Source: a virus. Taken from it: a stretch of DNA of 60,616 bases. Positions 18,501 through 25,500 of this stretch are shown in pieces; the first letter of the stretch is position 1; each line of letters starts with the position of its first letter. A program made the position numbers and the translations under genes. The notes beneath the pieces are model-generated. The model searched no databases and was not told where the DNA came from. It worked only from the letters and a program-made list of their open reading frames with translations. Where the stretch lies: positions 1 through 60,616 of the IMG/VR virus record IMGVR_UViG_3300025771_003532; one strand, written 5' to 3'.

Positions 18501-19622
18501 GTTCGCGATGACCTAGAAAATTCAACTAACGCGAATACAATCGCTGCGGTTAATTACTACTTCGATGAAGAAGGTGAACCACTTGCTAAGGGTCTACTTG
18601 GTGAAGAAGTTGAAACTGTAACTGCGTTCCGCGCATCTGCAGACTACATGCAGTTGGCAATCAATAACCAACTCAACAATAAGAACTTCGATCTCCTTGA
18701 TGACGCAGCATACGGTTCAAACAATACTCCTGAGGCATGTCAGAATGTTCAGGATACAATTGATAACCTGATCGGAATTGCTACTGACGCGATCCTGAAG
18801 GGTGAACCATCACCAGTTAGAATCTCTGCAGCGTCTACATTCTTTACCGCTAACGTTGGTAAGGGACCATTCGCTCACTACTATACTCCAGGTTCTGGTG
18901 GTACTGTTCAAATCAATGCCCAGAGACCATTTGACGGTCAGGTAGCAGTCTTTGATAAGTTATATTATCAACTTGATAAGATCCAAGTTACCAACGGTGG
19001 TAGCGGTTATACCGAGACTCCTGAGGTAACAATTGCGGATCCAACAACTGAGTGGGGTGTTCCCGCGCAGGCGATTGCAACCGTTGAAAACGGTTCAGTC
19101 ATCTCTGTTGAGGTTGTATCCAGTGGTAGAGGATTCGTTGTTCCTCCTGCAGTAAGCATCGCTGCTCCACAAGGAGCTGGTGGTGTCCAGGCAAGAATTG
19201 TTCCTTCTATCTATCCTTCATACTTCACAGTATCGAAGGCAACATTACCCGATAAGGTAACTGGAATCTCTACCGTCACATTTGACACCCAGGTTCCATA
19301 TGATGTTGGAGTTGGAATGGATGTTTACTTCTATAAGCAGTCCAGAGTTCTTGCTTCATCACACGCATTTGAATACATTGGTTCTGGAATCAATGTCAAG
19401 ACAGCATTACCACAAAATGGAGGAGTTACAATCCCAGAAAATGAAACCGTGAATCTGAATGGTGGTCTGGTGGTCTTCACCAGTACTGACCAGTCAGGTA
19501 ACTTCAAGATCGGTGATGGACTGATTATTAACCAAAACACAGGAACAATCTCTGGAACGTCATATTCTAAGTCGTTGTTCTCCACCCTAACCCCATTCAT
19601 TCTCGCACTCGGAGGAGAGTAA
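9531..19622 (+). CDS. giant (3363-residue) repeat virion protein with beta-helix N-terminus
   Basis: Residues 1-60 carry IRFKRSSVPNKIPSVSDLPLGEIAINTNDGEIYIA, a motif common at the start of phage fibre and adhesin proteins. Residues about 75-260 look like a right-handed parallel beta-helix (GTVIKISAGVYLEDNPIVLPDNVSVVGDS). Then come about nine copies of a roughly 45-residue unit (FYFPGD...SRFxDSYRLIQQNKQEI), 12 copies of a roughly 170-residue unit (KCARDxGFxVDA...GGN...GEE...TNQL...GISSGPA...CQDVQDNIDTLVGI), and a smaller repeat nested in the fourth large unit. The C-terminal 260 residues have GGSGYTETPEV and GRGFVVPP beta-repeats. Each large unit keeps two cysteines. It is probably a long fibre or whisker. 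Its codons use more C and G in third positions than the neighbouring fibre genes. Confidence 0.85.
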   Translation: MANPKIRFKRSSVPNKIPSVSDLPLGEIAINTNDGEIYIARERPGIGTDIVRVGAGATVINVLYVTQDGNDNNTGKKLGDAKRTIKAAVAESVPGTVIKISAGVYLEDNPIVLPDNVSVVGDSLREVTVTPKNQGDLFWLDNGCYIAEMSFIGPEQKSNGAIVTFNPEVVPYIDQSPYIQNCTNFIPGTIGLNIDGEYAIGPIKSMVLDSYTQINPGGLGAKIFNEAFAQLVSMFTICSDTAILCQSGGACDLTNSNSSFGNFGLVADGVGPLKYTGIVTTAAGVDASVFKIKVDANAPVMNVVDAKYDFRTGIGTFVLDREHKLSVGMGVTIAGLGFTCDSDGGATQLEYPTGNYGYIFETRTVAPGRYVDASESIEANRTEILDKSLASIAFKHPDFYFPGEAQTNASSRFYDSYRLIQQNKQEIVDRSLAEISVNHPDFYFPNDLQTNARSRFFDSYRLIQQNKQEIIDRSLASISLENPDFYFPDSSRNRFKDSYNLVNANRDELIDKSLATISLYHPDFFFPDDPETNERSRFFDSYRLILDNKQEIVDKALAGISFKYDMFDYFLFPGDTETTSRSRFYDSYRLIQQNKQEIVDKSLASVALNYDQFYFPGDLETNARSRFADSYRLIQQNKQEIIDKSLGAIAIDHPDFYFPGDDQTTGRSRFYDSYRLIQQNRQEIVDKSLAAIALDYHVSAGVGKTFAFPGDEYTNARSRFFDSYRLIQTNRRELIDRSIGNIVVNYDQYPTDWVFPGDDVTNARSRYYDSYRLIQKNKTDIVNAAWLATRNQYPAILSTETKCKRDLGYFVDAVSLDVLTGGNSYSQDFTLQYFANNQLITNGIDGEEVQSIYAFNQARDKMYEAITNNLSYTDAGITTAPGASSNSDSAACQDVQDTIATLVLIITEAIANEQTGSFAATRNVGYFAQAGIGTTSTPGGFKCARDIGYFIDSVSTDVFTGGNVYSREFILEYFDDGTGQPIGEGLYEEELQSLYGFIGAGEFMKDAITNQLYTKNLGISSGPAVYNGPGIAYTVYQSGNADACQDVQDTIDTLVGIVTSVVGLGTTATAGDVTATINQGYFVASDAGTPVVGFGTTSSPGGFKCARDTGFFIDAISIDLFTAGNYYSDGFALQYFDNAAPIINGLLGEEGPSIVAFEAAGEYMKDAITNQLFNKDVGISSGTAYFGVGSTNIPVLRSGNENACLDVQDNIDSLVGIVTVAVGLGTTGQLPTTTGALDLGEFNQSLGISTFSPGGFTCGRDIRFLVDAISTDLFTGGNAYAAGFLRNQFKAAAGWKPTDATYDPATGDFTAIIGAGHPLQTNDVIYLDKEGFTFTCAMDGNKTEHSLPTIGQLAYTNGLTITGTSATSFTVNVGASGTDWSFNPTAATYDPATGDFTVTVGEHSLSVGEGVIIEDNSFTFSCAMDGFQAQKTYPRPGIDPFAGRSVKITSVTSDTLTVNVGASGPNKYFTPTAADYNAATGDLTVTVGQHGLGVGRGVILEDNSFVFTCDQDGNATQHSYPRSTDPISGVSTSITAVGMSTHTVTNATYDAASGDVVLTVASHGFTKGDYIKLDDASLTFTCVLDDNTVSKAYPRAGYDYASGRWLEISEVTPNTFKINIGASSYTGAHTFVSATANGLKKQTGTFTINVGDAGIAAGSVHTFVYAEGNAIRHEPQTTHQFVSADAGAVKHLPQSAHTFVRATTDSVKSYEPAYRGWITSGLAGEEAPSNSAFIAAGGLIKKALTNQLYRKDVGISSGAATYGGAGGDIPVLPSGNINSCQDVQDNVDTLVGIVTAVVGLGTTATFADAPTSINSGYYDVTAGIGTTSSPGGFKCARDLGFLVDAVSTDIHAGGNTYTRDFSLLYFDGAGNPISNGLVGEEAQSLIAFESASGYMKQAITNQLNAKDVGISSGKAAFNGPGGNIPVLLSGNAEACTDVQAAIENLVGIATVAVGLGTTTSLPAETKGNFLINTDPFTKLTIQNTAGFGNTTPGGVKCARDVGYLVDALAIDVFTGGNSYSRDFTLFYFDGAGNPTTNGLLGEEAPSIVAFDFVADLAKKAVTNQLNRKDVGISSGPATYVGGGTSEAVLPSGNANACQDVQDNIDTIVGIVTVAIGAGATTGLPTLNEGYFNQAGIGTTSSPGGFKCARDLGYLADAVAGDLYTGGNKNIVGFALSYFDGAGNPITNGLLGEESESVTAFTAFGDLSRAAVTNQLNAQDLTLSPDWVTGDNRNPDSCADVQNFIENLVGIATVAVGLGTTTSLPVVNKGFDERDDEQYRYFDSYRLIQQNRQEVIDRSIGSIAQGYDAYDTFFFPGDLEENARSRFYDAYRMIQLNKDVIVGLAFTDAVNNPNFNAFNFSAVEDKCKRDTGFFIDAISLDVLIGANKYATEFTLQYFDGAGNPITGGLVGEEDESIFVFQAAAKYMKNALTNNLVGAAYSDLTVSAGGTYFGVGSDVTNTDPTACLDIQDQVDTLTGIVTATVAAGNTTGLPTITGGIFDQSVSAGATTPGGYKCARDIGFFVDAVSTDVFIAGNKYSQEFTLQYFNESGAVYIDGGEVAPTVVGLGGAGEFMKDALTNQLYRKDVGISSGPATYGGPGVAHTVFISGNALACQDVQDNVDTLVGIVTVALGAGTTASLSGLTYNTGIFDRASGIGSTENPGGYKCARDLGFLIDAVATDVFSGGNIYSRGFSEQYYYADGTKIRGGLEGEEVPSLTAFRYSGEFMKDAITNQLYRKDLTLSTGPANYGGVGIVTYTASGNENTCQDVQGNIDNLVGIITTVIGAGNTSDLYDGTIGVTEGYFTLNLGEFGQTVGFGTTAGDLVGLGTTSSPGGYKCARDIGYLVDAVATDVFVGGNTYSKDFARQYFDGNGRPITPGLNAEKTESVTAFIAAGDLMAKAVSNQLYAKDLTLTFGPEVYGSGGYTVVYTRSGNPDACQDVQDFISNRIGIITESIGIGTLTTLDNYVDNPGSFLDQENKCRRDIGYFVTSVRDDLENSTNANTIAAVNYYFDEEGEPLAKGLLGEEVETVTAFRASADYMQLAINNQLNNKNFDLLDDAAYGSNNTPEACQNVQDTIDNLIGIATDAILKGEPSPVRISAASTFFTANVGKGPFAHYYTPGSGGTVQINAQRPFDGQVAVFDKLYYQLDKIQVTNGGSGYTETPEVTIADPTTEWGVPAQAIATVENGSVISVEVVSSGRGFVVPPAVSIAAPQGAGGVQARIVPSIYPSYFTVSKATLPDKVTGISTVTFDTQVPYDVGVGMDVYFYKQSRVLASSHAFEYIGSGINVKTALPQNGGVTIPENETVNLNGGLVVFTSTDQSGNFKIGDGLIINQNTGTISGTSYSKSLFSTLTPFILALGGE
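10638..11886 (+). repeat. about nine in-frame copies of the DSYRLIQQNKQEI unit
   Basis: Within the giant gene, units run from YVDASESIEANRTEILDKSL to KNKTDIVNA. Each has DKSLA-I, then PDFYFPGD, then TNARSRFxDSYRLIQQNKQEI. Copies are near-identical around DSYRLIQ and diverge in the loop before FPGD (insertions in copies 5, 8 and 9). Two further copies recur at about 16330-16560, separated from the array by several large repeats. Confidence 0.85.
11932..18810 (+). repeat. 12 in-frame copies of a roughly 170-residue unit
   Basis: Each unit begins with a C-K/A-RD motif (KCARDIGYFIDAVS.D) and continues GGNxYS, YFDGAGNPI, GLLGEE, MKDAITNQL, KDVGISSGPA, SGNxxxCQDVQDNIDTLVGI and a GTT-rich linker. 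I count starts at roughly 11932, 12355, 12835, 13300, 15028, 15513, 15961, 16621, 17068, 17518, 18031 and 18463. Copies 1, 8 and 12 begin KCKRD or KCRRD instead of KCARD, and copies 1 and 8 each follow a DSYRLIQ array. Confidence 0.85.
13396..14675 (+). repeat. nested repeat insertion inside the fourth large unit
   Basis: The fourth large unit is interrupted between GGNAYAAGFLRNQF and GWITSGLAGEE by four or five copies of an ~80-residue unit (ATYDPATGDFTVTVGEHSLSVGEGVIIEDNSFTFSC...YPRP...TVNVGASG). Four ~20-residue HTFVSA-type units follow. A related single copy lies earlier, near 10440-10600 (DREHKLSVGMGVTIAGLGFTC). This is repeat growth inside a repeat. Confidence 0.8.
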
Positions 19623-19625
19623 TCC

Positions 19626-19967
19626 ATGGCACTAGCCCTTAACGTATTCAAAACGATTACGAACGTTGTATCTCAGTCTCCAGTAGGAATCTATACAGCT
19701 CCCGTGGGATACACGGGGGTTCTCCTCCTGGCACAAGCATCAAATATCGGAGCGTCTAGTCAAGACATTAGCGTATCCCACAGAAGAACAAAAGCAGGTA
19801 TTGCAGTGACAACAGAACTGTTTAATCAGTTCCCAATTCCTGGTAATGATTCCGCTAACCTGCTTGCAGGTAAGTTGGTTATGGAACAAGGCGATACACT
19901 TATGGTAAAAGGAAGTACAAATACAGATCTAAAATTGATTGTATCTGTTCTAGAAACACTCAACTGA
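19626..19967 (+). CDS. small conserved virion-type protein (hypothetical)
   Basis: A 113-residue protein, MALALNVFKTITNVVSQSPVGIYTAPVGYTGVLLLAQASNIG. A beta-sandwich pattern (GVLLLAQASN, ISVSHRRT, LAGKLVMEQGDTLMVKGS, LKLIVSVLETL) fits the small 'tail/fibre accessory' proteins that follow large fibre genes in T4-like cyanophages. It begins 4 bases after the giant gene's stop and shares its codon style, so it is presumably in the same late transcript. A terminator follows. I cannot name a family. Confidence 0.65.
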   Translation: MALALNVFKTITNVVSQSPVGIYTAPVGYTGVLLLAQASNIGASSQDISVSHRRTKAGIAVTTELFNQFPIPGNDSANLLAGKLVMEQGDTLMVKGSTNTDLKLIVSVLETLN

Positions 19968-19993
19968 TTTAAAAATAATACAATTAAATCAAT

Positions 19994-20001
19994 AATAAAT
20001 A
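19994..20001 (+). promoter_or_regulatory. T4-type late promoter overlapping a terminator
   Basis: AATAAATA ends at the first bases of the terminator stem (20000-20007). Initiation about 7 bases downstream would fall in the hairpin loop, so transcripts from here would not contain the full stem. Confidence 0.5.
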
Positions 20002-20027
20002 GGTGTATATACTACACCTATTTTTTT
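20000..20027 (+). terminator. rho-independent terminator
   Basis: Stem TAGGTGTA (20000-20007) with TACACCTA (20013-20020), a 5-base loop, then seven T (20021-20027). The next gene's ATG follows immediately at 20028. It ends the 9531-19967 unit. Confidence 0.8.
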
Positions 20028-20336
20028 ATGGCTAGGCAAAAGGGAGATGAATTTTCATATATCTCTGAAGACGACTATAAAACGTTGATAACTGTATATC
20101 AACAAAAAACATTTAAACTTTTTAATGAGAATATCTCTCTTGAAGCTAAGGTAGCAACTTTAAATTCATTAGTAGAATCTTTAAAAAATACGGTTCAAGA
20201 CTTAACTGAATTATCAAAACAGCAGCAAGAAAAGGCAGCAAGAAGTTCTAGAAGATCCAGCAAAAAAGCAAAAGTTCAAGAAGAAGAAATTATTGAAGAT
20301 GCTGGAGAATATGGAGATGAAGAAACTTTTAATTGA
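20028..20336 (+). CDS. small coiled-coil protein (hypothetical)
   Basis: A 102-residue protein. Residues 1-20 are MARQKGDEFSYISEDDYKTL. Residues about 25-72 form a heptad-like helix (FNENISLEAKVATLNSLVESLKNTVQDLTELSKQQQ). A basic stretch (RSSRRSSKKAKVQ) and an acidic tail (EEEIIEDAGEYGDEETFN) follow. This looks like an oligomerising helper or chaperone for fibre assembly, but that is inference. The ATG directly follows the terminator's T-run, leaving no room for a Shine-Dalgarno if translation starts there. Confidence 0.65.
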   Translation: MARQKGDEFSYISEDDYKTLITVYQQKTFKLFNENISLEAKVATLNSLVESLKNTVQDLTELSKQQQEKAARSSRRSSKKAKVQEEEIIEDAGEYGDEETFN

Positions 20337-20353
20337 ATAAATACTATATAAAG
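20335..20353 (+). promoter_or_regulatory. extended late promoter box GAATAAATACTATATAAAG
   Basis: This 19-base string, containing AATAAATA, occurs identically at 55191-55209 before another fibre gene. It overlaps the stop of the upstream gene and precedes ATG 20408 by about 55 bases. Confidence 0.6.
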
Positions 20354-20371
20354 TTCTGTTATATAACAGAA
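20354..20371. repeat. perfect 18-base palindrome in the 5' leader
   Basis: TTCTGTTATATAACAGAA is self-complementary. It sits in the leader between the late box and ATG 20408. There is no T-run after it, so it is probably a transcript-stabilising or translation-related hairpin rather than a terminator. Confidence 0.6.
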
Positions 20372-20407
20372 TCTACGGTATATACCACTCATGCATCAGG
20401 TTGATAA

Positions 20408-22519
20408 ATGTCAAAATTTTTAAGCGAACGCAAGAAAAATCTTAGAATAGGTATAGCTTCTTATACCGACGACTCAACAGTACTTGAAGTAACTGGACGG
20501 GTCGGAATTGGCACAACCTATGCATCAGCGGAGTTATCTGTACAAGGAGATGCGACAATATCTGGGGTCCTAACCGCCTCAGATATTGTTGTATCTAATG
20601 ATCTTGAAGTAGTTGGAGTAGTTACTGCAACCGAATATTATGGTGATGGATCAAAATTAAAAAATCTAATTACCGATAAATTATCAGATCCTCAAGGAAC
20701 TGCACCACAATTTATTGGATTTGTAACTGCAACAACAGGCGTTGTTACATCATTTGCTTCTAATGAAGATTTTGTATTCGTTCCTCAAACAAAGAGTGTT
20801 GGTATTGGTTTAACCAATCCAGATGCAGATAAGAAATTAACCGTAGATGGTGATGTTAGAGTTACTGGATTTGTAACTGCATCGGAATTTTTTGGTGATC
20901 AAGTTATTGGAACCCCATCTGCTGGTTTCTTACCTGGAGCAGTTGGAATTGAGACTGGAGATTATACCAAAGACTCTGTGAATGAAATTAATTTTATTCT
21001 AGGGAAATTGGTTCCAAAACCACCAGCAACTATTTTAAATGAACCATTCTCTTTGACTGGGTTGACTGGTGTTGGAAGATTGTGTTCAGGATTTAATCCT
21101 ACTAACAATACTGATGGTGATTTGACGCCATCAGCAGGTACACAATATAGTAGAAATACTGATAATACCGTTACTTCAAATTATATTACAGAATATGGTC
21201 CAGGAGATGCTGGAACAGTTACTGGATTTGTAAATGCTGTTGGAGTTGGTACTACAGATTTATCCATTGGATCTAATGATGGCATCTATGGTTCCTTGCA
21301 AATTGCAAACAATAAAGATGCATTCTTCTCATCAAGAAATCCAGGGATTAACTCTGAATTTTATGAAGTTTATGATGCCAGATTGATTAATGCTCCATGT
21401 CCTGATGGATTTAATAAAGCATTCATTCAACAGTTTGCATATACTACCCAGCAGGCATATTGGTATGAGGATGGAAGTACAGTCACTGCACCTGTTTTAA
21501 GTGTTACTACTCCAGTAACACCACCTTCACCAACTTTGAATTATTCTTCTGGTGTACCACATTACACACAAGATTCTAGCAATGCATTTACTTATGTAAT
21601 AACTTGTGAGAATGCTACGGGTGATATGTACACTCAGAATACCTTTCTGACATCTAGTGGTCAAACTACTGGATTTCAAAATGGTGGAAGTAAAAGTTAT
21701 ACTAATTTTGATGGAGGTGTTAATCCACCAGTTCAGAATTATGGTGTAGGTACTGGCGTAACATGTTTAGTTTCTCAAACACCTAGAGATCTTCATCAAA
21801 CAGTTAATACTGATGCTACTAGATTCTCTACCTACACTGCAACAACTCCTTATGGGTCAGATACAGTAAGAGCAACTATAACTCCTGCAGTCAATATGAT
21901 GGGAACAACTGCAAGGACTAATATTATTGATGAAGATAACATTGCAGTTAATAGTTTAGGAACTGGTTCTGGAAATGCTGTTAGAGTGAACGCTGGATCT
22001 AGTGCAGATAATCCCACACCAGTTTACACATCATTTAGTGCTTCTACTACTGCAGCAGCATATGAATCTATTGTTAGAGGAGGTGCTTTGAGGCATGATC
22101 AAACAGATTATTCTAGTGGATCTTGGTTACCAGTAGGACCAGATTATTCTTCTGGTAGAACTGGAGCACAATATTTCCAATTGCAATTTATAAGATCTCA
22201 GGTATCTGAATTTAGAATAGCAGTTAGTGGATCGTATGCAGGATGTTGGGTATGTATGCCCGACAATTCTACATGGACTTCATCTTTATCTGGTACTAAT
22301 GGTTGGGCAGACATGTTCCAAGCATATAGAGGTGCTGGTGTACCAACATCAGCAGAACCAGGATGTTCTTCGGGTGGTGCAATGAATGGTTCTGGCGGAA
22401 CATTTACATGTGTATTTGGTACAGAATCTTCATCTAATGACTCAAACAATCGCATTTTGATTCGTTGGAGATTGAACTCTGGGCAGTCAATTACTGCCAT
22501 GTCATTCACGTCTACATAA
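20408..22519 (+). CDS. virion tail-fibre/adhesin-like structural protein, paralogue of 5355
   Basis: A 703-residue protein, MSKFLSERKKNLRIGIASYTDDSTVLEVTGRVGIGTT. The N-terminal shaft holds two TASEFFGD/TATEYYGDGSKLKNL-type phrases (GVVTATEYYGDGS near residues 75-90), as in the 55225 protein. From about residue 165 (SAGFLPGAVGIETGDYTKDSVNEINFILGKLVPKPPATILN) to the end it parallels the 672-residue protein at 5355. It carries no enzyme motif. It forms a two-gene cassette with the giant collagen-like gene 20 bases downstream, mirroring the 5355/7392 pair. Confidence 0.8.
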   Translation: MSKFLSERKKNLRIGIASYTDDSTVLEVTGRVGIGTTYASAELSVQGDATISGVLTASDIVVSNDLEVVGVVTATEYYGDGSKLKNLITDKLSDPQGTAPQFIGFVTATTGVVTSFASNEDFVFVPQTKSVGIGLTNPDADKKLTVDGDVRVTGFVTASEFFGDQVIGTPSAGFLPGAVGIETGDYTKDSVNEINFILGKLVPKPPATILNEPFSLTGLTGVGRLCSGFNPTNNTDGDLTPSAGTQYSRNTDNTVTSNYITEYGPGDAGTVTGFVNAVGVGTTDLSIGSNDGIYGSLQIANNKDAFFSSRNPGINSEFYEVYDARLINAPCPDGFNKAFIQQFAYTTQQAYWYEDGSTVTAPVLSVTTPVTPPSPTLNYSSGVPHYTQDSSNAFTYVITCENATGDMYTQNTFLTSSGQTTGFQNGGSKSYTNFDGGVNPPVQNYGVGTGVTCLVSQTPRDLHQTVNTDATRFSTYTATTPYGSDTVRATITPAVNMMGTTARTNIIDEDNIAVNSLGTGSGNAVRVNAGSSADNPTPVYTSFSASTTAAAYESIVRGGALRHDQTDYSSGSWLPVGPDYSSGRTGAQYFQLQFIRSQVSEFRIAVSGSYAGCWVCMPDNSTWTSSLSGTNGWADMFQAYRGAGVPTSAEPGCSSGGAMNGSGGTFTCVFGTESSSNDSNNRILIRWRLNSGQSITAMSFTST

Positions 22520-22539
22520 GGTAAGGGGAAGTAAGATCT

Positions 22540-25500
22540 GTGGCAGCATCTCAAGAACAAAAGCTAGATTTTCTATTAAAGAAGATAGGTTATACCGCAT
22601 CCAAAACTGGTATAGCTGAGGACTCTACTTTATCAGGCACCAAAAAAGCACCATTTGCGGAAGCTATTCCTTCGCCACTGGTAATTCGTTCTGATCTTAT
22701 TTGGTCAGAGAGTGGAGATATTCCAGGAACTCCACCTTCAGCAACTAGTTCTATTGTACAGGTATATGGAACAGCAAGTGCTTTAAGATTAACGGCAGAC
22801 CCCACTGTTAGTGGTAATAGAGCATTTTTATGTAGAGCAACGTATAATAATAACAGTTCAACACTTCTGGGTGATTGGATTGATCCTAGCTTTGGTCCAG
22901 ATTACATTGTTAAAGTTTATAGAGGTGATCCTGCTTCTGGTGGTGTGCAGCTATCTGCAGCTGGTGCTGGATCAAATGATACTTGGTTCTTTGATTATGC
23001 TGCAGGTGTACTTAACTTCAATGGAACTGTAGTCCCTTCTGGAGTAAACTCTGGAAATGTTTACCTTGTTGCTTATAGGTACAAGGGACCAAAGGGTGTT
23101 GTTACCCAAGGATCATCTCCATCTTTTGATAATATTATTTCTGGTATTCTAACTGCAGATGCATTCTATACTGGATTTGATACAAATAGTTCATTAGCAC
23201 TTACTGGTGATAAAATTTTAGGTCCAGCATCAATTAGTATTGTACCATTCCAAGATGGTGTTGTATTCATTGAGGGTGACCTTCAAATCAAAGGAACTCC
23301 GATTGGATTTAGTAGTAGTCAAATTACATTCTTCGATAATGATGTTGTTCTTGGAACAGATTCTATTATCTTTAATGCTAATGAGACATTAGAATCTAAT
23401 CTTGACGGATCTGTTATTGGTATTGGTTCTACATCAGTAAGAAAATCAATAAAATACAAATTCAGTATTGATGCTTGGCAATCTAGTGTGAACTTTGGTG
23501 TTCATGAACCAGATGGAGCATACTATGTTGCTGAAAATGAAGTATTAAATGCAACTACGCTTGGATTAGGAATTACAAATTCAAATCTTAGATCTGCAAA
23601 TCCTGGATTTATTAATGATAGGGTACAAACTCAGGCACAACCAGAGGATTTTATTCTCTTCTATGATCAGACTGATGGTTTATTAAAGAAAGATACAATT
23701 TTGAGTGCTGCTTTACAAGGTGCTCAAGGTCTGCAAGGTCTTCAGGGTCTTCAAGGTAACCAGGGCAACCAAGGTAATCAGGGTAATCAAGGTCTTCAAG
23801 GCAACCAAGGTCTACAAGGTTTACAGGGTTTACAAGGTCTTCAGGGTCTTCAAGGCAATCAAGGTCTGCAAGGTCTTCAGGGCAACCAAGGTCTTCAGGG
23901 TGTTGCTGGTCCAGTAGAAGGTGATCCATATCAGGTAATCTTCAAAAATGCATCTAATCTCCCACAAGGTTCTGATGATCTAAGATTTGATGCCAACAGT
24001 AATCTTTATGTTGCTGGTATTGTTACTGGTACATCATTTAAGACTGGAGCACTTGGACAAGCAATTATTGTAAATAGTGATTCTATCACTGGTCCATCAA
24101 CAATTACCCTTGACCCAGCAGGTGTTGGTGATAACACAGGTATTGTTAGAATTAAAGGCAACCTAGTTGTTGATGGTGAAACAATCACAATTAGTACTGG
24201 TACTCTGGATATTCCAGACTTCAAGATTGGAATTGCAAAATCGGTAGGAGATAATGCTCTCCTAGATGGTGCTGGTATTGGTATCGGTTCAACATCAATT
24301 AGAAAAGATATTGTTTGGCAATCTGGAACAGCATCTATTTACATTACAGAAAATGTAAACGTTCCAAGTGGAAAAGTTTATAAAATTAATGGAAATACTG
24401 TATTAGAAGAAACAACTCTTGGTACAGGAGTTACAAATTCTTATCTTACTAATGTATCTCCAAATCTTATATTCCAAAAACCACAATTAACTGGAGATAT
24501 TCAACAGTCAGATCTACTTCTTTTATATGATATTAGTGATTCTAGCTTAAAGAAAGCAACGATTACTGACGTATCTATTCAAGGTGTCCAAGGAACACAA
24601 GGTCGTCAAGGTAATCAGGGCAATCAAGGTAACCAGGGCAACCAGGGTAACCAAGGTAACCAAGGTAACCAAGGAAATCAGGGCAACCAAGGTTTACAAG
24701 GTCTACAAGGTAATCAGGGTAACCAGGGCAACCAAGGTAATCAGGGCAATCAGGGCAATCAAGGTAACCAGGGACTTCAAGGTGTAGGTTCTCAAGGTGT
24801 ACAGGGTCTACAAGGTTTACAGGGTCTACAAGGTAACCAGGGATTACAGGGTGTAGGTGCTCAAGGTCTCCAGGGTAACCAAGGTCGTCAAGGCAACCAA
24901 GGTAACCAGGGTCTCCAAGGTAACCAAGGTAACCAAGGACTTCAAGGTCTTCAGGGTGGTATTGGTGATAGAGGAGGTATTCGTTATGAATGGGTTCAGA
25001 GTACAACAGATCAAGATCCTGGAAATGGTAATGTTGCATATAACAACTCGGCAATAAACTCAGTTACTCAAATTTATATTGATAACTTAGATGATCTTGG
25101 TAATAATCAGACTGCTTGGTATGATGTTTGGGATGATACTGAGAATCCAGATAGAGGATACTTATACTTTATCTCTGCGGATATTTTATCTGGAACTACA
25201 GTAAACATTTTTAGAATTAATGGTGTTAATCAAGTTGCATCTGGATACTATAAAATTTCAGTAGAGTATGTAACTGGTACATTACCTTCTAATGGTGACA
25301 TTTTAACACTGTTCCATAGTAGAACTGGTATTCAAGGTTTACAAGGAAACCAGGGCAACCAAGGTAATCAAGGTAATCAAGGCAACCAAGGTAATCAAGG
25401 CAACCAGGGTCTCCAAGGTCTCCAAGGTCTTCAAGGTAACCAAGGCAACCAAGGTAATCAGGGTAACCAGGGTAACCAGGGCAATCAAGGTAATCAGGGT

